Shown here: piece by piece, positions 34,583 through 44,079 of the stretch | Layout: every line of letters begins with the position of its first letter | Numbering within the stretch: the first letter of the stretch is position 1 | Assembly (NCBI RefSeq): GCF_001686985.1 | Contig: NZ_CP015322.1 | Coordinates: 558,001 to 622,000 of the forward strand | Origin: Mesorhizobium amorphae CCNWGS0123 | GTDB taxonomy: Bacteria; Pseudomonadota; Alphaproteobacteria; Rhizobiales; Rhizobiaceae | Reading direction: 5' to 3' | DNA: 64,000 nt | Notes under the pieces: model-generated | The model's database searches: none | What the model saw: only the letters and a program-made list of their open reading frames with translations | What the model was told of the DNA's origin: nothing | Position numbers and translations under genes: made by a program

Positions 34583-35025
34583 TTTGTTATACCATGAAAC
34601 TGTACTTTGCGTCGGTTAGGACGAAGATAAGTTATGTATCCGAATATGATTCGCGGTTTTGATGTGACCATTGTCATGGTCGAAGGGATACGTTTCCTTA
34701 GATCGAGAGCCGTCCTTCGCCTGTTCATCGTGGCTACCCGTGACACGAGTTATGGCCGGCAGCTGTTGCCCGCCCCGCAACGAAGGCTCTCAAGAGTCAT
34801 GCCAGCTTGCTTGATTGAGCTGAGGAAGGAACTTTATGGTTGCTTTTCAGTCGATTAGCCCGAAGCAAAGCAAGAGATCGACTGAAAATGGCCATATCGC
34901 GAACTCGACAAACCCAACAAACCCGACAAAAGATGTCGGATGGCGTTGTTGAGACTGCTCCGCTCTGACCTCGCCGGTGAGCCACGAACATCGTGCCGTG
35001 TCCAAATGGAGCCCGGAGTTGAGAG
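34583..35025. other. Upstream region of the hydrazine operon
   Basis: About 440 bp with no convincing gene. It should hold the promoter of the MFS-led operon, but no sigma-54, nod box or NifA-type site could be recognised. It contains the inverted repeat listed separately and a small CCGACA/TGTCGG hairpin near 34930. Confidence 0.5.
34844..34888. repeat. Perfect 12-bp inverted repeat
   Basis: TTTTCAGTCGAT (34844-34855) and ATCGACTGAAAA (34877-34888) are exact reverse complements around a 21-base loop. It could act as a bidirectional terminator (T and A tracts at the outer ends) or be a small element end. Confidence 0.6.
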
Positions 35026-35072
35026 GGTTGTGTTGCAAAGTTTTTTCTGTGTCATGAAGGTTGGTCGGGACA
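35026..35072 (-). mobile_element. IS6-family terminal end, isolated
   Basis: 47 bp beginning GGTTGTGTTGCAAAG and ending GGTCGGGACA match the reverse complement of 28565-28611 with one visible difference. It abuts a truncated IS110 gene, so only the IS end remains. With the other copy it brackets the hydrazine operon. Confidence 0.75.
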
Positions 35073-35073
35073 G

Positions 35074-35890
35074 GCCATCTGGGCACGAGTGTTGGCCGAG
35101 GCTGGACACGAAGTTCGCCTGATGCCGCCTGCCTATGTCAAACCATATGTGAAGCGCGGCAAGACAGATGCTGCCGATGCCGAAGCGATCTGCGAGGCCG
35201 TCACACGGCCGACCATGCGCTTCGTAGCGGTCAAATCGGAAGACCAGCAGGCGGTTCTCATGCTTCATAAGGCGCGGGAACTCCTGGTGCGCCAGAAGAC
35301 GATGCTCACCAATGCCATTCGCGCCCATCTTGCCGAGTTTGGCCTGGTTGCGGCGCAGGGACCGGGTGGATTGTCAGCCCTTCTGGCGGTGTTCGATGCT
35401 CATCGAGAGCAACTGCGCTCGATGGTCTGATCGCGCAAGCTGATCATATCGCGACCGAGATCGCCGCGCTGGAGGCCCGCATTCTCGAATGGCATCTCGG
35501 ACACGCCGCCAGCAAACGCCTCGCGACGATCCCAGGCGTCGGACCACTCACAGCAAGCGCGATCGCTGCGAGCGTTCCCCACGCTTCACTGTTTCGTTCG
35601 GGCGACAGTTCGCCGCCTGGCTCGGCCTGACGCCGAGAGCTCATTCGAGCGGAGGCCATGAGCGTCTGATGGGCATCAGCAAACAGGGAGACGGCTATCT
35701 TCGCCGCCTGCTTGTCGTCGGCGCTGCAGCCGTGCTGCGATACGCTCGTCAGTCGACTGAAGCGAAGGTTTGGGCAACGCAGCTTCTCGAGAGGAAGCGC
35801 CCGAAAGTCGTCGCGGTCACGCTGGCCAACAAGATGGCGCGGATCGCGTGGGCGCTTCTGCGCCGCAACGAGACCTACGTGGCGCCGACG
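35074..35890 (+). pseudogene. IS110-family transposase, truncated and frameshifted
   Basis: It opens abruptly in frame (A-I-W-A-R-V-L-A-E-A-G-H-E-V-R-L) with no N-terminal catalytic Asp region. It stops near 35430 and continues in other frames as I-P-G-V-G-P-L-T-A-S-A-I-A, then F-A-A-W-L-G-L-T-P and S-G-G-H-E-R-L-M-G-I-S-K-Q-G-D-G-Y-L-R-R. At least one indel plus 5' truncation. Related to, but clearly diverged from, the intact copy downstream. Confidence 0.85.
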
Positions 35891-36205
35891 GCACAAAGCG
35901 CCGGAAATCGCGCCACAAGCAGACATGCATGGATGCTGAGAGGAGATGACGAACCGGCCGTGCCGGGGATCGGGACACCCCTTGGGGTCAGAGCGCATCA
36001 AAAGCGCGCAAAATTGATTGGGAACTGATCCGCGGACTTTATCTTGGCCAGCGAGGCGAGCCTCGCATGAAACAGGCCGTAGACATGACTGCACCTGGCC
36101 GGTCCGTCACCCACAATCACCCTTGCGCAACGGGGGCCAATGGTATGGACCCCGCCCTCCAGGCGCGGTGAAATCTCGAACGTCACTGCAACGAAGGAGG
36201 ATGTC

Positions 36206-37237
36206 ATGCAGATCGTTCGAATAGGTCTGGATCTTGCGAAGTATGTCTTCGAGGTTCACGGCGTCGACTGCCACGGGAAAGTTGTCGTACGCAAAACCCT
36301 ACGTCGCGATGCGGTAGCCAGCTTCTTCGCCAACCTGCCACGATGTTTAGTCGGCATGGAAGCCTCGAACGGAGCGCATTATTGGGCAAGAGTGCTTTCC
36401 GATCTCGGCCATGAGGTTCGGCTGATCAGCCCTCAGTTCGTGACGCCATACGTCAAATCGAACAAGAACGACCGGAACGATGCGGAAGCTATCTGCGAGG
36501 CGGTCGGTCGGCCATCAATGCGCTTTGTGCCGCCGAAGTCGACTGATCAGCTGGCAATCCAGGCCGTTCATCGCATTCGTCGGCGTCTGGTCGCCGACCG
36601 GGTCAGACTCGTCAATCAGATTCGTGGCCTCCTTTCCGAGCATGGGATGGTCATTGCTCGTGACATCTCGCAGCTGCGACGCGGCCTTGCCGTCATCGTC
36701 GGAAACGACGATGACGGCCTCAGCGACATGGTCCGTTCGCTCATGAGGGAGTTGCGGGCGGAAATGGCCGAACTCGATGATCGCATTGCAACCTATGACC
36801 GGCGGATACGAGAGATCTTCCGCACCAGCGAGCAGTGCCAACGGCTTGGAAAGATCGAAGGCATCGGCCCCGTAACGGCAACCGCCTTGATCGCTGCCGT
36901 GGGCAATAGAACCTGTTTCAAGAACGGCCGTCAGTTCGCGGCCTGGCTCGGCCTGGTGCCGAAACAACGATCCAGTGGAGGGCGAGCCCGCCTATTCGGT
37001 ATCAGCAAACGCGGCGATCGCTATCTGCGCACATTGATGATCCATGGCGCTCGCGCTGCGCTCGGCAAAGCAGCTGGCAAGCAGGATCCTCGAAGCCTTT
37101 GGCTTAATAAGTTGCGGCAAAGGCGGCATCCCAATGTCGCGGCTGTCGCGCTCGCCAACAAGAATGCGAGGATCGTGTGGGCCATGCTCTCGGGCAGCAC
37201 ATTCTACGAGCCTGCACCGTCGGTGAAAGCAGCTTGA
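36206..37237 (+). CDS. IS110-family transposase, apparently intact
   Basis: 343 residues. N-terminal DEDD domain starts I-G-L-D-L-A-K; the C-terminal transposase_20 domain shows I-E-G-I-G-P-V-T-A-T-A-L, F-A-A-W-L-G-L-V-P and S-S-G-G-R-A-R-L-F-G-I-S-K-R-G-D with the conserved Ser. An AAGGAGG ribosome site precedes the ATG. Element ends could not be defined because IS110 elements lack clear inverted repeats. Confidence 0.92.
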   Translation: MQIVRIGLDLAKYVFEVHGVDCHGKVVVRKTLRRDAVASFFANLPRCLVGMEASNGAHYWARVLSDLGHEVRLISPQFVTPYVKSNKNDRNDAEAICEAVGRPSMRFVPPKSTDQLAIQAVHRIRRRLVADRVRLVNQIRGLLSEHGMVIARDISQLRRGLAVIVGNDDDGLSDMVRSLMRELRAEMAELDDRIATYDRRIREIFRTSEQCQRLGKIEGIGPVTATALIAAVGNRTCFKNGRQFAAWLGLVPKQRSSGGRARLFGISKRGDRYLRTLMIHGARAALGKAAGKQDPRSLWLNKLRQRRHPNVAAVALANKNARIVWAMLSGSTFYEPAPSVKAA

Positions 37238-37701
37238 GGCGAAGCGGCAAACGAAGGAACAACAGAAGGAGGTCTCACCCCGGCAATTGCAGCAAAATGG
37301 TAGGAGATGGTGAAACGGTCATTCCGTCGCTTCCCGAACCTGGTGTGTGGACCGGCTTGGCTTCGGCCAATGTCTAGGGGCCGACGAGGTGGAAGCGCGC
37401 GAAAATCCATCGGGGCTCGCGGCGAAGACGTTGTCCAGCCGCATCAGGAAGCCGGATATACGTCAGCAGTTGTGACCAACGATCCTGATCCAGCCGACCT
37501 GTTGCAATCGGGCGGGGTCCATATACGTCCAGACATGAACCCCGACCGGCGTCCGAGGCCATCGACTAAAAGCGAGGGCCCGGCCAGCCGACCCCGCTCT
37601 GGACGGCCGCTGCGAGAAGGCGAGGCTCTCCACACCGGCAGAAACACGGATCGGACGATCAGCAATGCAACCTGAGTTGGCTCTCCTCAGAGCCGATAGT
37701 G
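37238..37701. other. Region after the IS110 transposase, no gene seen
   Basis: About 460 bp between the transposase and the Lrp stop. It probably includes the 3' untranslated end of the IS110 element. Short open frames show no recognisable domain. Confidence 0.5.
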
Positions 37702-38145
37702 CTATTTTCGAATGACGGATGATAAAGCAAACGCCGTAAGGGTATCACGTACCCCTGGCAATTCGGAGATTTGCTGCCAGATTTGCCGAATACGGTCCGC
37801 GTCACCGGACTCCACCCGCACCAAAAGATCAAAGTCCCCGGTCATCACGTCACATGAAACAACCTCCGGAATACGCCGCAACGCGTGTATGACCTCGCCA
37901 CCTCTCATCCGATCATGTCTATAAACGAACATCATTGCGGTTGTGAGAGCTTCGCTGCTCAAACCTTCACCGGACACGATTGTGTAGCCTTTGATGAAGC
38001 CTTCCCGCTCAAGTCGTTCGATGCGCACGCGAACAGCGTTACGCGACAAGTTGACTTGTCCGGACAATTCAGCATGCGATATGCGTGCGTTGTTCTTCAA
38101 TTCGTTCAGGATTTTTTCATCGGTTCTATCAAGCAGGTATTTCAT
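37702..38145 (-). CDS. Lrp/AsnC-family regulator of the homoserine operon
   Basis: 147 residues. The N-terminal helix-turn-helix begins L-D-R-T-D-E-K-I-L-N-E-L, followed by the RAM ligand-binding domain with V-M-T-G-D-F-D-L-L-V-R-V. Its start overlaps the end of the ThrB-like gene by 17 bp, so it belongs to the operon and probably regulates it with an amino acid effector. MKYLLDR is taken as the N-terminus. Confidence 0.9.
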   Translation of the reverse strand: MKYLLDRTDEKILNELKNNARISHAELSGQVNLSRNAVRVRIERLEREGFIKGYTIVSGEGLSSEALTTAMMFVYRHDRMRGGEVIHALRRIPEVVSCDVMTGDFDLLVRVESGDADRIRQIWQQISELPGVRDTLTAFALSSVIRK

Positions 38146-38950
38146 GGGGATCCAAGCCAACCAGTCCTGATTGCATTATCCCGCTAGCCGATCGATATGC
38201 GTTTACAGCAATGTCAGGGAGATGCCTGTGATCTCCCTTTCTCCCATAGCACCTGGCTGTTGCCGCCATCACAAAGGCAGGTAGCGCATCTCGTTCAGCA
38301 TCCGACAAACTTCTAACACTCTGGTATCCAGCCAGCAGTGCTTGAGCGTTGTCATTATCCAAGCCTCCGTTCGACCTACCTGTCCAGTCAACAAGCACAT
38401 CTGCAACTTCCGAAATGAGCGCATCATCATGGCGGAGTCGAAAATTTATGATACCGCTGACCTTGTCATCGAGAAAGAAAACATTCTGATGGACCAGTGC
38501 TCCGTGAACCGGTCCTGTCGGCAGCTCATACGAAGATCTATTCGGATGGGGCTGCAAAATGGAGTGAATCCTTGCCATGGTCTGCCCTAGGCTGTGACAC
38601 TTGCGCGTTACGGGATCAAACGTTGACGATCCAGGCACGAAACTCACGATCGCTACGAGTTTGCCAGCTGCTCGAGAGGTGGCATTTCCGTCGAGGCTTC
38701 GAATTGGCTTCGGACAAGGGACTCCGTTTTTGTGGAGCCTCTCCATGGTTTCAAATGCTCGTTCCAGATCTGACGGTTCGGCGCCATTTTCGAACAGGGT
38801 GACGATAAGGTCATTTTCTTTGGATCTGAAAAGATAGGTCGTCTCGCGGTCTCCATCAGCAATGCCGATGACAGATAACAACGATGTTATCCCGTACGCA
38901 GACGCAATAGCGTCGCGATCGCCGTCAGAGAGCTCTGTGAATACAGCCAT
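38129..38950 (-). CDS. ThrB/APH-fold protein lacking catalytic aspartates
   Basis: 273 residues with the homoserine kinase type II (ThrB)/aminoglycoside phosphotransferase fold; the N-terminus M-A-V-F-T-E-L-S is typical of ThrB. The catalytic motif normally H-G-D-x4-N reads H-G-A-L-V-H-Q-N, and the metal-binding I-D-F reads I-N-F. Both key aspartates are replaced, so kinase activity is doubtful. It may be a regulatory pseudokinase or a decaying gene. It lies 17 bp after aspA. Confidence 0.78.
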   Translation of the reverse strand: MAVFTELSDGDRDAIASAYGITSLLSVIGIADGDRETTYLFRSKENDLIVTLFENGAEPSDLERAFETMERLHKNGVPCPKPIRSLDGNATSRAAGKLVAIVSFVPGSSTFDPVTRKCHSLGQTMARIHSILQPHPNRSSYELPTGPVHGALVHQNVFFLDDKVSGIINFRLRHDDALISEVADVLVDWTGRSNGGLDNDNAQALLAGYQSVRSLSDAERDALPAFVMAATARCYGRKGDHRHLPDIAVNAYRSASGIMQSGLVGLDPHEIPA

Positions 38951-38967
38951 AACCCTTGCCGCCAATC

Positions 38968-40377
38968 TTAGGAATTATTCGGTGATGTGGAGGGGCAATC
39001 AGAGATGCCGAATATCCGAACAATCTGGTCTCGAGATAAGATACCCTCTTCTTCTACGACTTGCCGAAGTGGTTTCTTTTCCCCCAAAGCTCTCATTGAA
39101 AGAGCCGAAGCTTTACTATAACCAATCAGTGCCGCCAGTGGCGTAGCGAGAACGAGAGATTGATCGCAAAACGATTTGCATCGATCAACATCGACCTCGA
39201 TTCCTTCTACGCAACGCTGCTTCAGAATTTTGATACCTCTTGTCAACATGCGCATGGATTGAAGAATGTTCAAAACTATGACGGGCTCCATCGCGTTCAG
39301 CTGCAGCTGGCCCGCGCTCGCCGCGAGCGTCACCGTCAAATCATTGCCTACCACCTGAAACCCAATCTGGTTCATCATCTCCGGGATGACCGGATTGACT
39401 TTTCCCGGCATTATGGACGAGCCAGCTTGTACGGCCGGCAGTCGGATCTCTCCGAAACCCGTGCGAGGGCCGCTGCTCAACAGACGCAAGTCGTTGCATA
39501 TTTTTGAAAGCTTTACCGCGATTCGCTTCAAAGCGCCGGAGAAGGTAACGAAGGCTCCGGTGTCGGAAGTGGCTTCGACAAGGTTGCGAGCAGGCACCAA
39601 ATCAAAGCCAGAAATTTGATTGAGATGACTGCAGGCAAGGCCTGAAAAGCCAGGTGGAACATTGATGGAAGTGCCGATCGCCGATCCACCCAGGTTAACC
39701 TCCATCAGCAGCCTCGACGCTGATTGTAAATGCACTATGTCTTCTTCCATCAGTTCCGCGAACGCCTCAAACTCTTGGCCAATCGTCATAGGCACGGCGT
39801 CCTGAAGCTGTGTGCGACCAACTTTTGCGACTTGATCATACTGAGCTGCCTTCACTCGGAAGGCGTCTCGAATATTTACCTGCGACGCGATTAGTGCATC
39901 GCAGGCCCGCAAGATGGTTAGGCGTATTGCCGTTGGGTAAACGTCGTTGGTTGACTGTGACAAGTTGACGTCGTCATTGGGATGCAGCGTGGCATAGTCC
40001 CCCACTACCCCTCCAATTTTGATGAGAGCGAGGTTTGCTACAACCTCATTGACGTTCATGTTGGTGGAGGTCCCAGCTCCACCCTGCATCATGTCAACAG
40101 GGAAATTCTGATCAATGCCTTGCAGTTCTATTAGATCTTCACAAGCCTCGGAAATTGCCATTGATTTTGATCTTGATATCAGCCCGAGGTCCATATTGGC
40201 CAGCGCCGCTGCTTTCTTCACCATGGCCATGGATTGTATGAGTTCGGGAAAGTCCTTCAGTTGTAGCCCTGAAACGTAAAAGTTCTCAGCTGCACGTGCG
40301 GTGTGCACACCATAGAGAACGTTGCCGGGAATGAGGAGCGGGCCGATAAGATCGGTTTCAATACGTCCTGGCGACAT
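38968..40377 (-). CDS. aspA: Aspartate ammonia-lyase (aspartase)
   Basis: 469 residues from the ATG that follows GAGAGG; an upstream in-frame ATG at 40392 overlaps the dapA stop. The fumarase/aspartase signature G-S-S-I-M-P-G-K-V-N-P is present, with G-G-A-G-T-S-T-N-M-N-V-N-E and S-Q-S-T-N-D-V-Y-P-T. It converts aspartate to fumarate and ammonia, a fitting last step of homoserine catabolism. Confidence 0.92.
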   Translation of the reverse strand: MSPGRIETDLIGPLLIPGNVLYGVHTARAAENFYVSGLQLKDFPELIQSMAMVKKAAALANMDLGLISRSKSMAISEACEDLIELQGIDQNFPVDMMQGGAGTSTNMNVNEVVANLALIKIGGVVGDYATLHPNDDVNLSQSTNDVYPTAIRLTILRACDALIASQVNIRDAFRVKAAQYDQVAKVGRTQLQDAVPMTIGQEFEAFAELMEEDIVHLQSASRLLMEVNLGGSAIGTSINVPPGFSGLACSHLNQISGFDLVPARNLVEATSDTGAFVTFSGALKRIAVKLSKICNDLRLLSSGPRTGFGEIRLPAVQAGSSIMPGKVNPVIPEMMNQIGFQVVGNDLTVTLAASAGQLQLNAMEPVIVLNILQSMRMLTRGIKILKQRCVEGIEVDVDRCKSFCDQSLVLATPLAALIGYSKASALSMRALGEKKPLRQVVEEEGILSRDQIVRIFGISDCPSTSPNNS

Positions 40378-40388
40378 GTCTTGCCCTC

Positions 40389-41267
40389 TCATGCGAGGAT
40401 GCCAGCATGCAGCATGGCACGCTTGATTTCATCCTGGACCGTCGGGCTGACAGCGACGAGCGGCAATCGAAGGTCTGCCTTCATCCTACCAAGTAGCTCC
40501 AAGGCATGTTTGGGACCAGCGGGATTCGTTTCGAGAAAGAGCGCTCTGTGGAGCGGCATCAGCTGATCCTGAAATTTGAGCGCTGCTGCAAAATCGCCGT
40601 CCAGACAGGCCTGCTGAAATTGAGCACAAAGACGGGGTGCGACGTTTGCGGTCACCGAAATGCATCCATGCCCGCCATGGGCCATATAACCCAAGGCAGT
40701 TCCGTCTTCGCCCGACAACAAATTGAATTCCGGGCCGCACGCGATGCGCTCGAGCGAGGGACGCAATATGTTGCCCGTGGCGTCCTTAACCCCACAAACA
40801 TTGCGACAGTTTTTGAATATTCGCGCCAGAGTTTCAACTTGGATGTCGACGACGCTGCGAGGCGGTATATTGTAAACTATGATCGGAAGTCTGCTGACAG
40901 CGTCGATCGCCTTGAAATGCTGGTAGATTCCCTCCTGCGTCGGCTTGTTGTAGTAGGGAGAGACAATGAGCAGTCCGTCGGCGCCGGCGTCTTGAGCATG
41001 GCGCACGAAATCAAGCGCTTCCTCGGTGCTGTTGGAGCCCGCCCCTGCGATGACTGGTACACGACCGGCGGCGGCGTCTATGGTGATCTCCACCACCCTC
41101 TTGTGCTCGGCATGGGTAAGTGTTGGACTTTCTCCTGTCGTTCCACACGGTACCAGACCTGATGACCCTTCAGCGATTTGCCATTCAATGAAGTCGCCCA
41201 ATGCAACGTCATCGACGTGGCCGTCCTTGAACGGTGTTACAAGCGCTGTGATAGAACCTTTGAACAT
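40389..41267 (-). CDS. dapA: 4-hydroxy-tetrahydrodipicolinate synthase
   Basis: 292 residues, canonical DapA length. C-G-T-T-G-E-S loop, catalytic Tyr in V-Y-N-I-P-P-R and Schiff-base Lys in G-V-K-D-A-T-G-N are all present. It condenses pyruvate with aspartate semialdehyde, the same aldehyde handled by the two genes upstream. Probably an accessory copy; it may divert aspartate semialdehyde into lysine synthesis. Confidence 0.93.
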   Translation of the reverse strand: MFKGSITALVTPFKDGHVDDVALGDFIEWQIAEGSSGLVPCGTTGESPTLTHAEHKRVVEITIDAAAGRVPVIAGAGSNSTEEALDFVRHAQDAGADGLLIVSPYYNKPTQEGIYQHFKAIDAVSRLPIIVYNIPPRSVVDIQVETLARIFKNCRNVCGVKDATGNILRPSLERIACGPEFNLLSGEDGTALGYMAHGGHGCISVTANVAPRLCAQFQQACLDGDFAAALKFQDQLMPLHRALFLETNPAGPKHALELLGRMKADLRLPLVAVSPTVQDEIKRAMLHAGILA

Positions 41268-41323
41268 CTACACTTTTCCCCTCAGGCAACAATTGCTGGC
41301 GGCTGCCAGCTGCAAGACGCCGG

Positions 41324-42739
41324 TTATCGTTGCAGTCTGTTTATGCAAACGACCTTGGGTTGCGTCATTTCCTCATAGGCGAACCGAACGCCTTCTCGTC
41401 CCATGCTGCCATATTTAAAGCCGCCGAAGGGCATCGCGTCGAAACGATAGTCCGAAGAGTCGTTGATCATGACGCCAGATGCATCAATTCCGCTGGCGGC
41501 ATCGAGGGCGTGGTCCAGATCGTTGGTGAATATTCCGGCATGGAGACTGTACTCGGGCTCGTTAGCCATCGCGATGGCATCCTTCAGCTCACCAAACGGT
41601 TGCAGGATGACAATCGGCGCAAACACCTCTTCCGACCAGACAGCACATTGCGCGGGGACATTCTCCAGAACGGTAGGCGCGTAGAGATTCCCATGCCGGT
41701 GATGACCACAGAGCAAAGCGGCTCCCGCCGAGATTGCTTGATCGACCATTGCAGTGGCTCGCAAGATCGCTCCTTCTGAGATCATCGGGCCGATGTCGGT
41801 CGTTTGCTCAAGGGGATTTCCGGCCTTCAATCTTGCGGTCGCCTCGACGAACGTTGACCTGAACCGTTCATAGATAGCGTTCTGTACGAGAATTCTCTGC
41901 GTGCCTATGCAGTTTTGGCCAGCTGCCCAATAGGCCCCGGAAACGCAGGCGTCGACGGCTGCATCGAAATTGCAATTTTCCATCACGATGACGGGAGCGT
42001 TGCCGCCAAGGTCCATTGCAAGCTTCTTGATGCCCGCGGTCCTTGTGATCGCCTCGCCGGTGTTGAACCCACCTGTGAAAGATATCATGCGCACGTCGCG
42101 CGCAGAAACAAGCGCCTTACCAAGCTCCGGCCCACCGACGGCAACGGTCACGATCTCCTCAGGCAAGCCGCTAGTGATCAAGGTGTCGACCAGCTTGAGG
42201 GCGGAAAGTGGCGTGAGTTCTGACGGCTTCAAGAGCACGGCATTGCCGCCGGCGATTGCGGGGCCAAGTTTATGGGCGACGAGGTTCAGCGGGTCGTTAT
42301 AGGGCGTAATGGCAGCGATAATGCCCAAAGGCTCCCGTGTGTACCAGCCCTGGCGAGATTCCGACCCGAGGTAGGAGTCGAACGGTATGATCTCGCCCGC
42401 ATTTCGTTTTGCTTCATCCGCCGAAAGTTTGAGAGTGTTGACGCACCGCGTTGCTTCCTTGCGGGCCTGCACGATGGTTTTCCCCGCCTCGCTCACGATG
42501 AGCAGCGAGAATTCTTCCAGGTTGGCCTGGATTGTCGCAGCTGCCCTTTCCAGGATAGCCGAGCGCTTGTATCGCGGCAGGGCTCTTGCGATCTCGGCTC
42601 CCCGCTTTGCCCGTTCCAAGAGCGAGCTCACGCTTGCAGCACTGGTCTCGGGAACTGTTCCCACGACCGTCCCGTCGAAGGGGCTTCTCACGATGATATC
42701 TTGAGTAAAGGTGGTTTCGCTCAGGGCTGCACTGCGCAT
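41324..42739 (-). CDS. NAD(P)-dependent aldehyde dehydrogenase, candidate aspartate-semialdehyde oxidase
   Basis: 471 residues, ALDH superfamily. Catalytic Cys in A-A-G-Q-N-C-I-G-T-Q-R; the general-base region reads M-D-L-G-G-N-A-P. It is unrelated to the phosphorylating Asd enzyme. Wedged between homoserine dehydrogenase and dapA/aspA, it most plausibly oxidises aspartate semialdehyde to aspartate. Start and upstream stop overlap as TAATG. Confidence 0.88.
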   Translation of the reverse strand: MRSAALSETTFTQDIIVRSPFDGTVVGTVPETSAASVSSLLERAKRGAEIARALPRYKRSAILERAAATIQANLEEFSLLIVSEAGKTIVQARKEATRCVNTLKLSADEAKRNAGEIIPFDSYLGSESRQGWYTREPLGIIAAITPYNDPLNLVAHKLGPAIAGGNAVLLKPSELTPLSALKLVDTLITSGLPEEIVTVAVGGPELGKALVSARDVRMISFTGGFNTGEAITRTAGIKKLAMDLGGNAPVIVMENCNFDAAVDACVSGAYWAAGQNCIGTQRILVQNAIYERFRSTFVEATARLKAGNPLEQTTDIGPMISEGAILRATAMVDQAISAGAALLCGHHRHGNLYAPTVLENVPAQCAVWSEEVFAPIVILQPFGELKDAIAMANEPEYSLHAGIFTNDLDHALDAASGIDASGVMINDSSDYRFDAMPFGGFKYGSMGREGVRFAYEEMTQPKVVCINRLQR

Positions 42740-43800
42740 TATGCAGCCTCCTTTGCGTCTTTCGACGGTTGAGCAGAGTGGATGGCAACAATATCAGACA
42801 GAAGGGCATACGCAGTCTCGACCCGTCCAGCGCCTGGTCCTGTTATCGTCACCGATCCAAGCAGCTCCGTGTTGAGTGAAACTGCGTTCGTTGCGCCTCC
42901 GACTCCTGCGAGCGGGTGCTCTAGAGCTAGTCTCTTGGGAGCAACACTGCCAACGACAATCCCATCTACACCACGAGCCGCGGATCCGATGAGCTTCCAC
43001 CGGCAATTCTCCTTGGCAGCCGTTTCAATGTCGTGAGGAGACAATCTTGAGATGCCCTCGCAGGTGACATCCTCGGGCTTGAGGTTTGCCCCCAGCAACT
43101 CGTTTGCAAGGATCACGACTTTCAGTCGAACATCATGGCCCTCAACGTCCGCAGTTGGGTCGGCCTCAGCATATCCAAGGGCCTGCGCCTCTTTGACGGC
43201 AGAGGAGAAGTCCAACCCCCCCTCCATGCGTCCCAAGACGAAATTCGAGGTGCCGTTGAGAATGCCCTCAAAACCTTTCATTTCGGCGCCGGCCAGCGTT
43301 TTGTCCGCCAGTCGCATTACCGGAGTTCCGCTCATGACGGCGCCCTCATACTCGAAGCGCACGCCGCGAGATTTGGCCAGTGCCTTGAGCTCCTGGGCGG
43401 CAAGAGCTACCGGACCCTTGTTGGTCGTGACGACATGTTTGCCTGCTTGAAGCGCCCAACGGCAATGGCTGACGGCAGGCTCCCCATCTTTCGGGTTGGT
43501 GAACGTCGCTTCAACGACAATGTCTGCTGGCGCCAGCTTGATGACAGTTTCATTGTCAGCCTCAGAACTGCCGCCGGAAAGCTGCCCAAAGCCACCTTTG
43601 GTGAAATTGGCCTCAGTGAGCATCCGCGGGTCAAGCCCGTTGGGTGATATCACCGAGCCCAGGTAGAGATCACTGACGGCGACGATGTTTAACTGGAAGC
43701 CAAGCTGGCGCTCCCACTGCGGATTTTTTGTCGCGATAAGTCCTGCCAAGGCCCGGTTCACACCGCCAAAGCCAATAAGCGCAATATTGTAAACTGTCAT
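42739..43800 (-). CDS. Homoserine dehydrogenase without ACT domain, probably catabolic
   Basis: 353 residues. Rossmann start I-A-L-I-G-F-G-G-V-N and signature G-Y-A-E-A-D-P-T-A-D-V-E-G-H-D. The C-terminal ACT domain of biosynthetic enzymes (total about 430 residues) is missing, so threonine feedback is unlikely. Linked to an aldehyde dehydrogenase and aspartase, it is read as oxidising homoserine to aspartate semialdehyde. First gene of the operon. Confidence 0.88.
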   Translation of the reverse strand: MTVYNIALIGFGGVNRALAGLIATKNPQWERQLGFQLNIVAVSDLYLGSVISPNGLDPRMLTEANFTKGGFGQLSGGSSEADNETVIKLAPADIVVEATFTNPKDGEPAVSHCRWALQAGKHVVTTNKGPVALAAQELKALAKSRGVRFEYEGAVMSGTPVMRLADKTLAGAEMKGFEGILNGTSNFVLGRMEGGLDFSSAVKEAQALGYAEADPTADVEGHDVRLKVVILANELLGANLKPEDVTCEGISRLSPHDIETAAKENCRWKLIGSAARGVDGIVVGSVAPKRLALEHPLAGVGGATNAVSLNTELLGSVTITGPGAGRVETAYALLSDIVAIHSAQPSKDAKEAA

Positions 43801-44079
43801 GACGATCCTCCAAAGAATTGTGCGGGCATCATGCGGGTGCGGACCGCACAGTGGAAACGCCGCAATAGGACCAAACAACCGAGCACTTTGCTCATTTTGC
43901 CGCTATTTTGTTGGCGTTGCGACCAATGGCCTTCCAGCCGCGGGAACCAATCGCCTCCGATTCGCCGGTGGGTGGTCGCCGGACCATCAAGGTCGGACCG
44001 CTGATGGCATATACTTGTGCCGGAGCCAGACGGCTCCCATGTTGGACCAGAGAGCAAGTCCGTGAAGACTCTGGCTCAG
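43801..44079. other. Upstream region of the homoserine operon
   Basis: About 280 bp presumably holding the promoter and Lrp sites of the operon. No clear promoter motif was found; the minus-strand frame from the adjacent ABC remnant runs into it without recognisable homology. Confidence 0.4.

Noticed and set aside
34583..35025. nod box, NifA site or sigma-54 promoter upstream of the hydrazine operon
   Set aside because: I looked for ATCCAAACAATCGAT, TGT-N10-ACA and TGGCAC-N5-TTGC on the minus strand and found no acceptable match.
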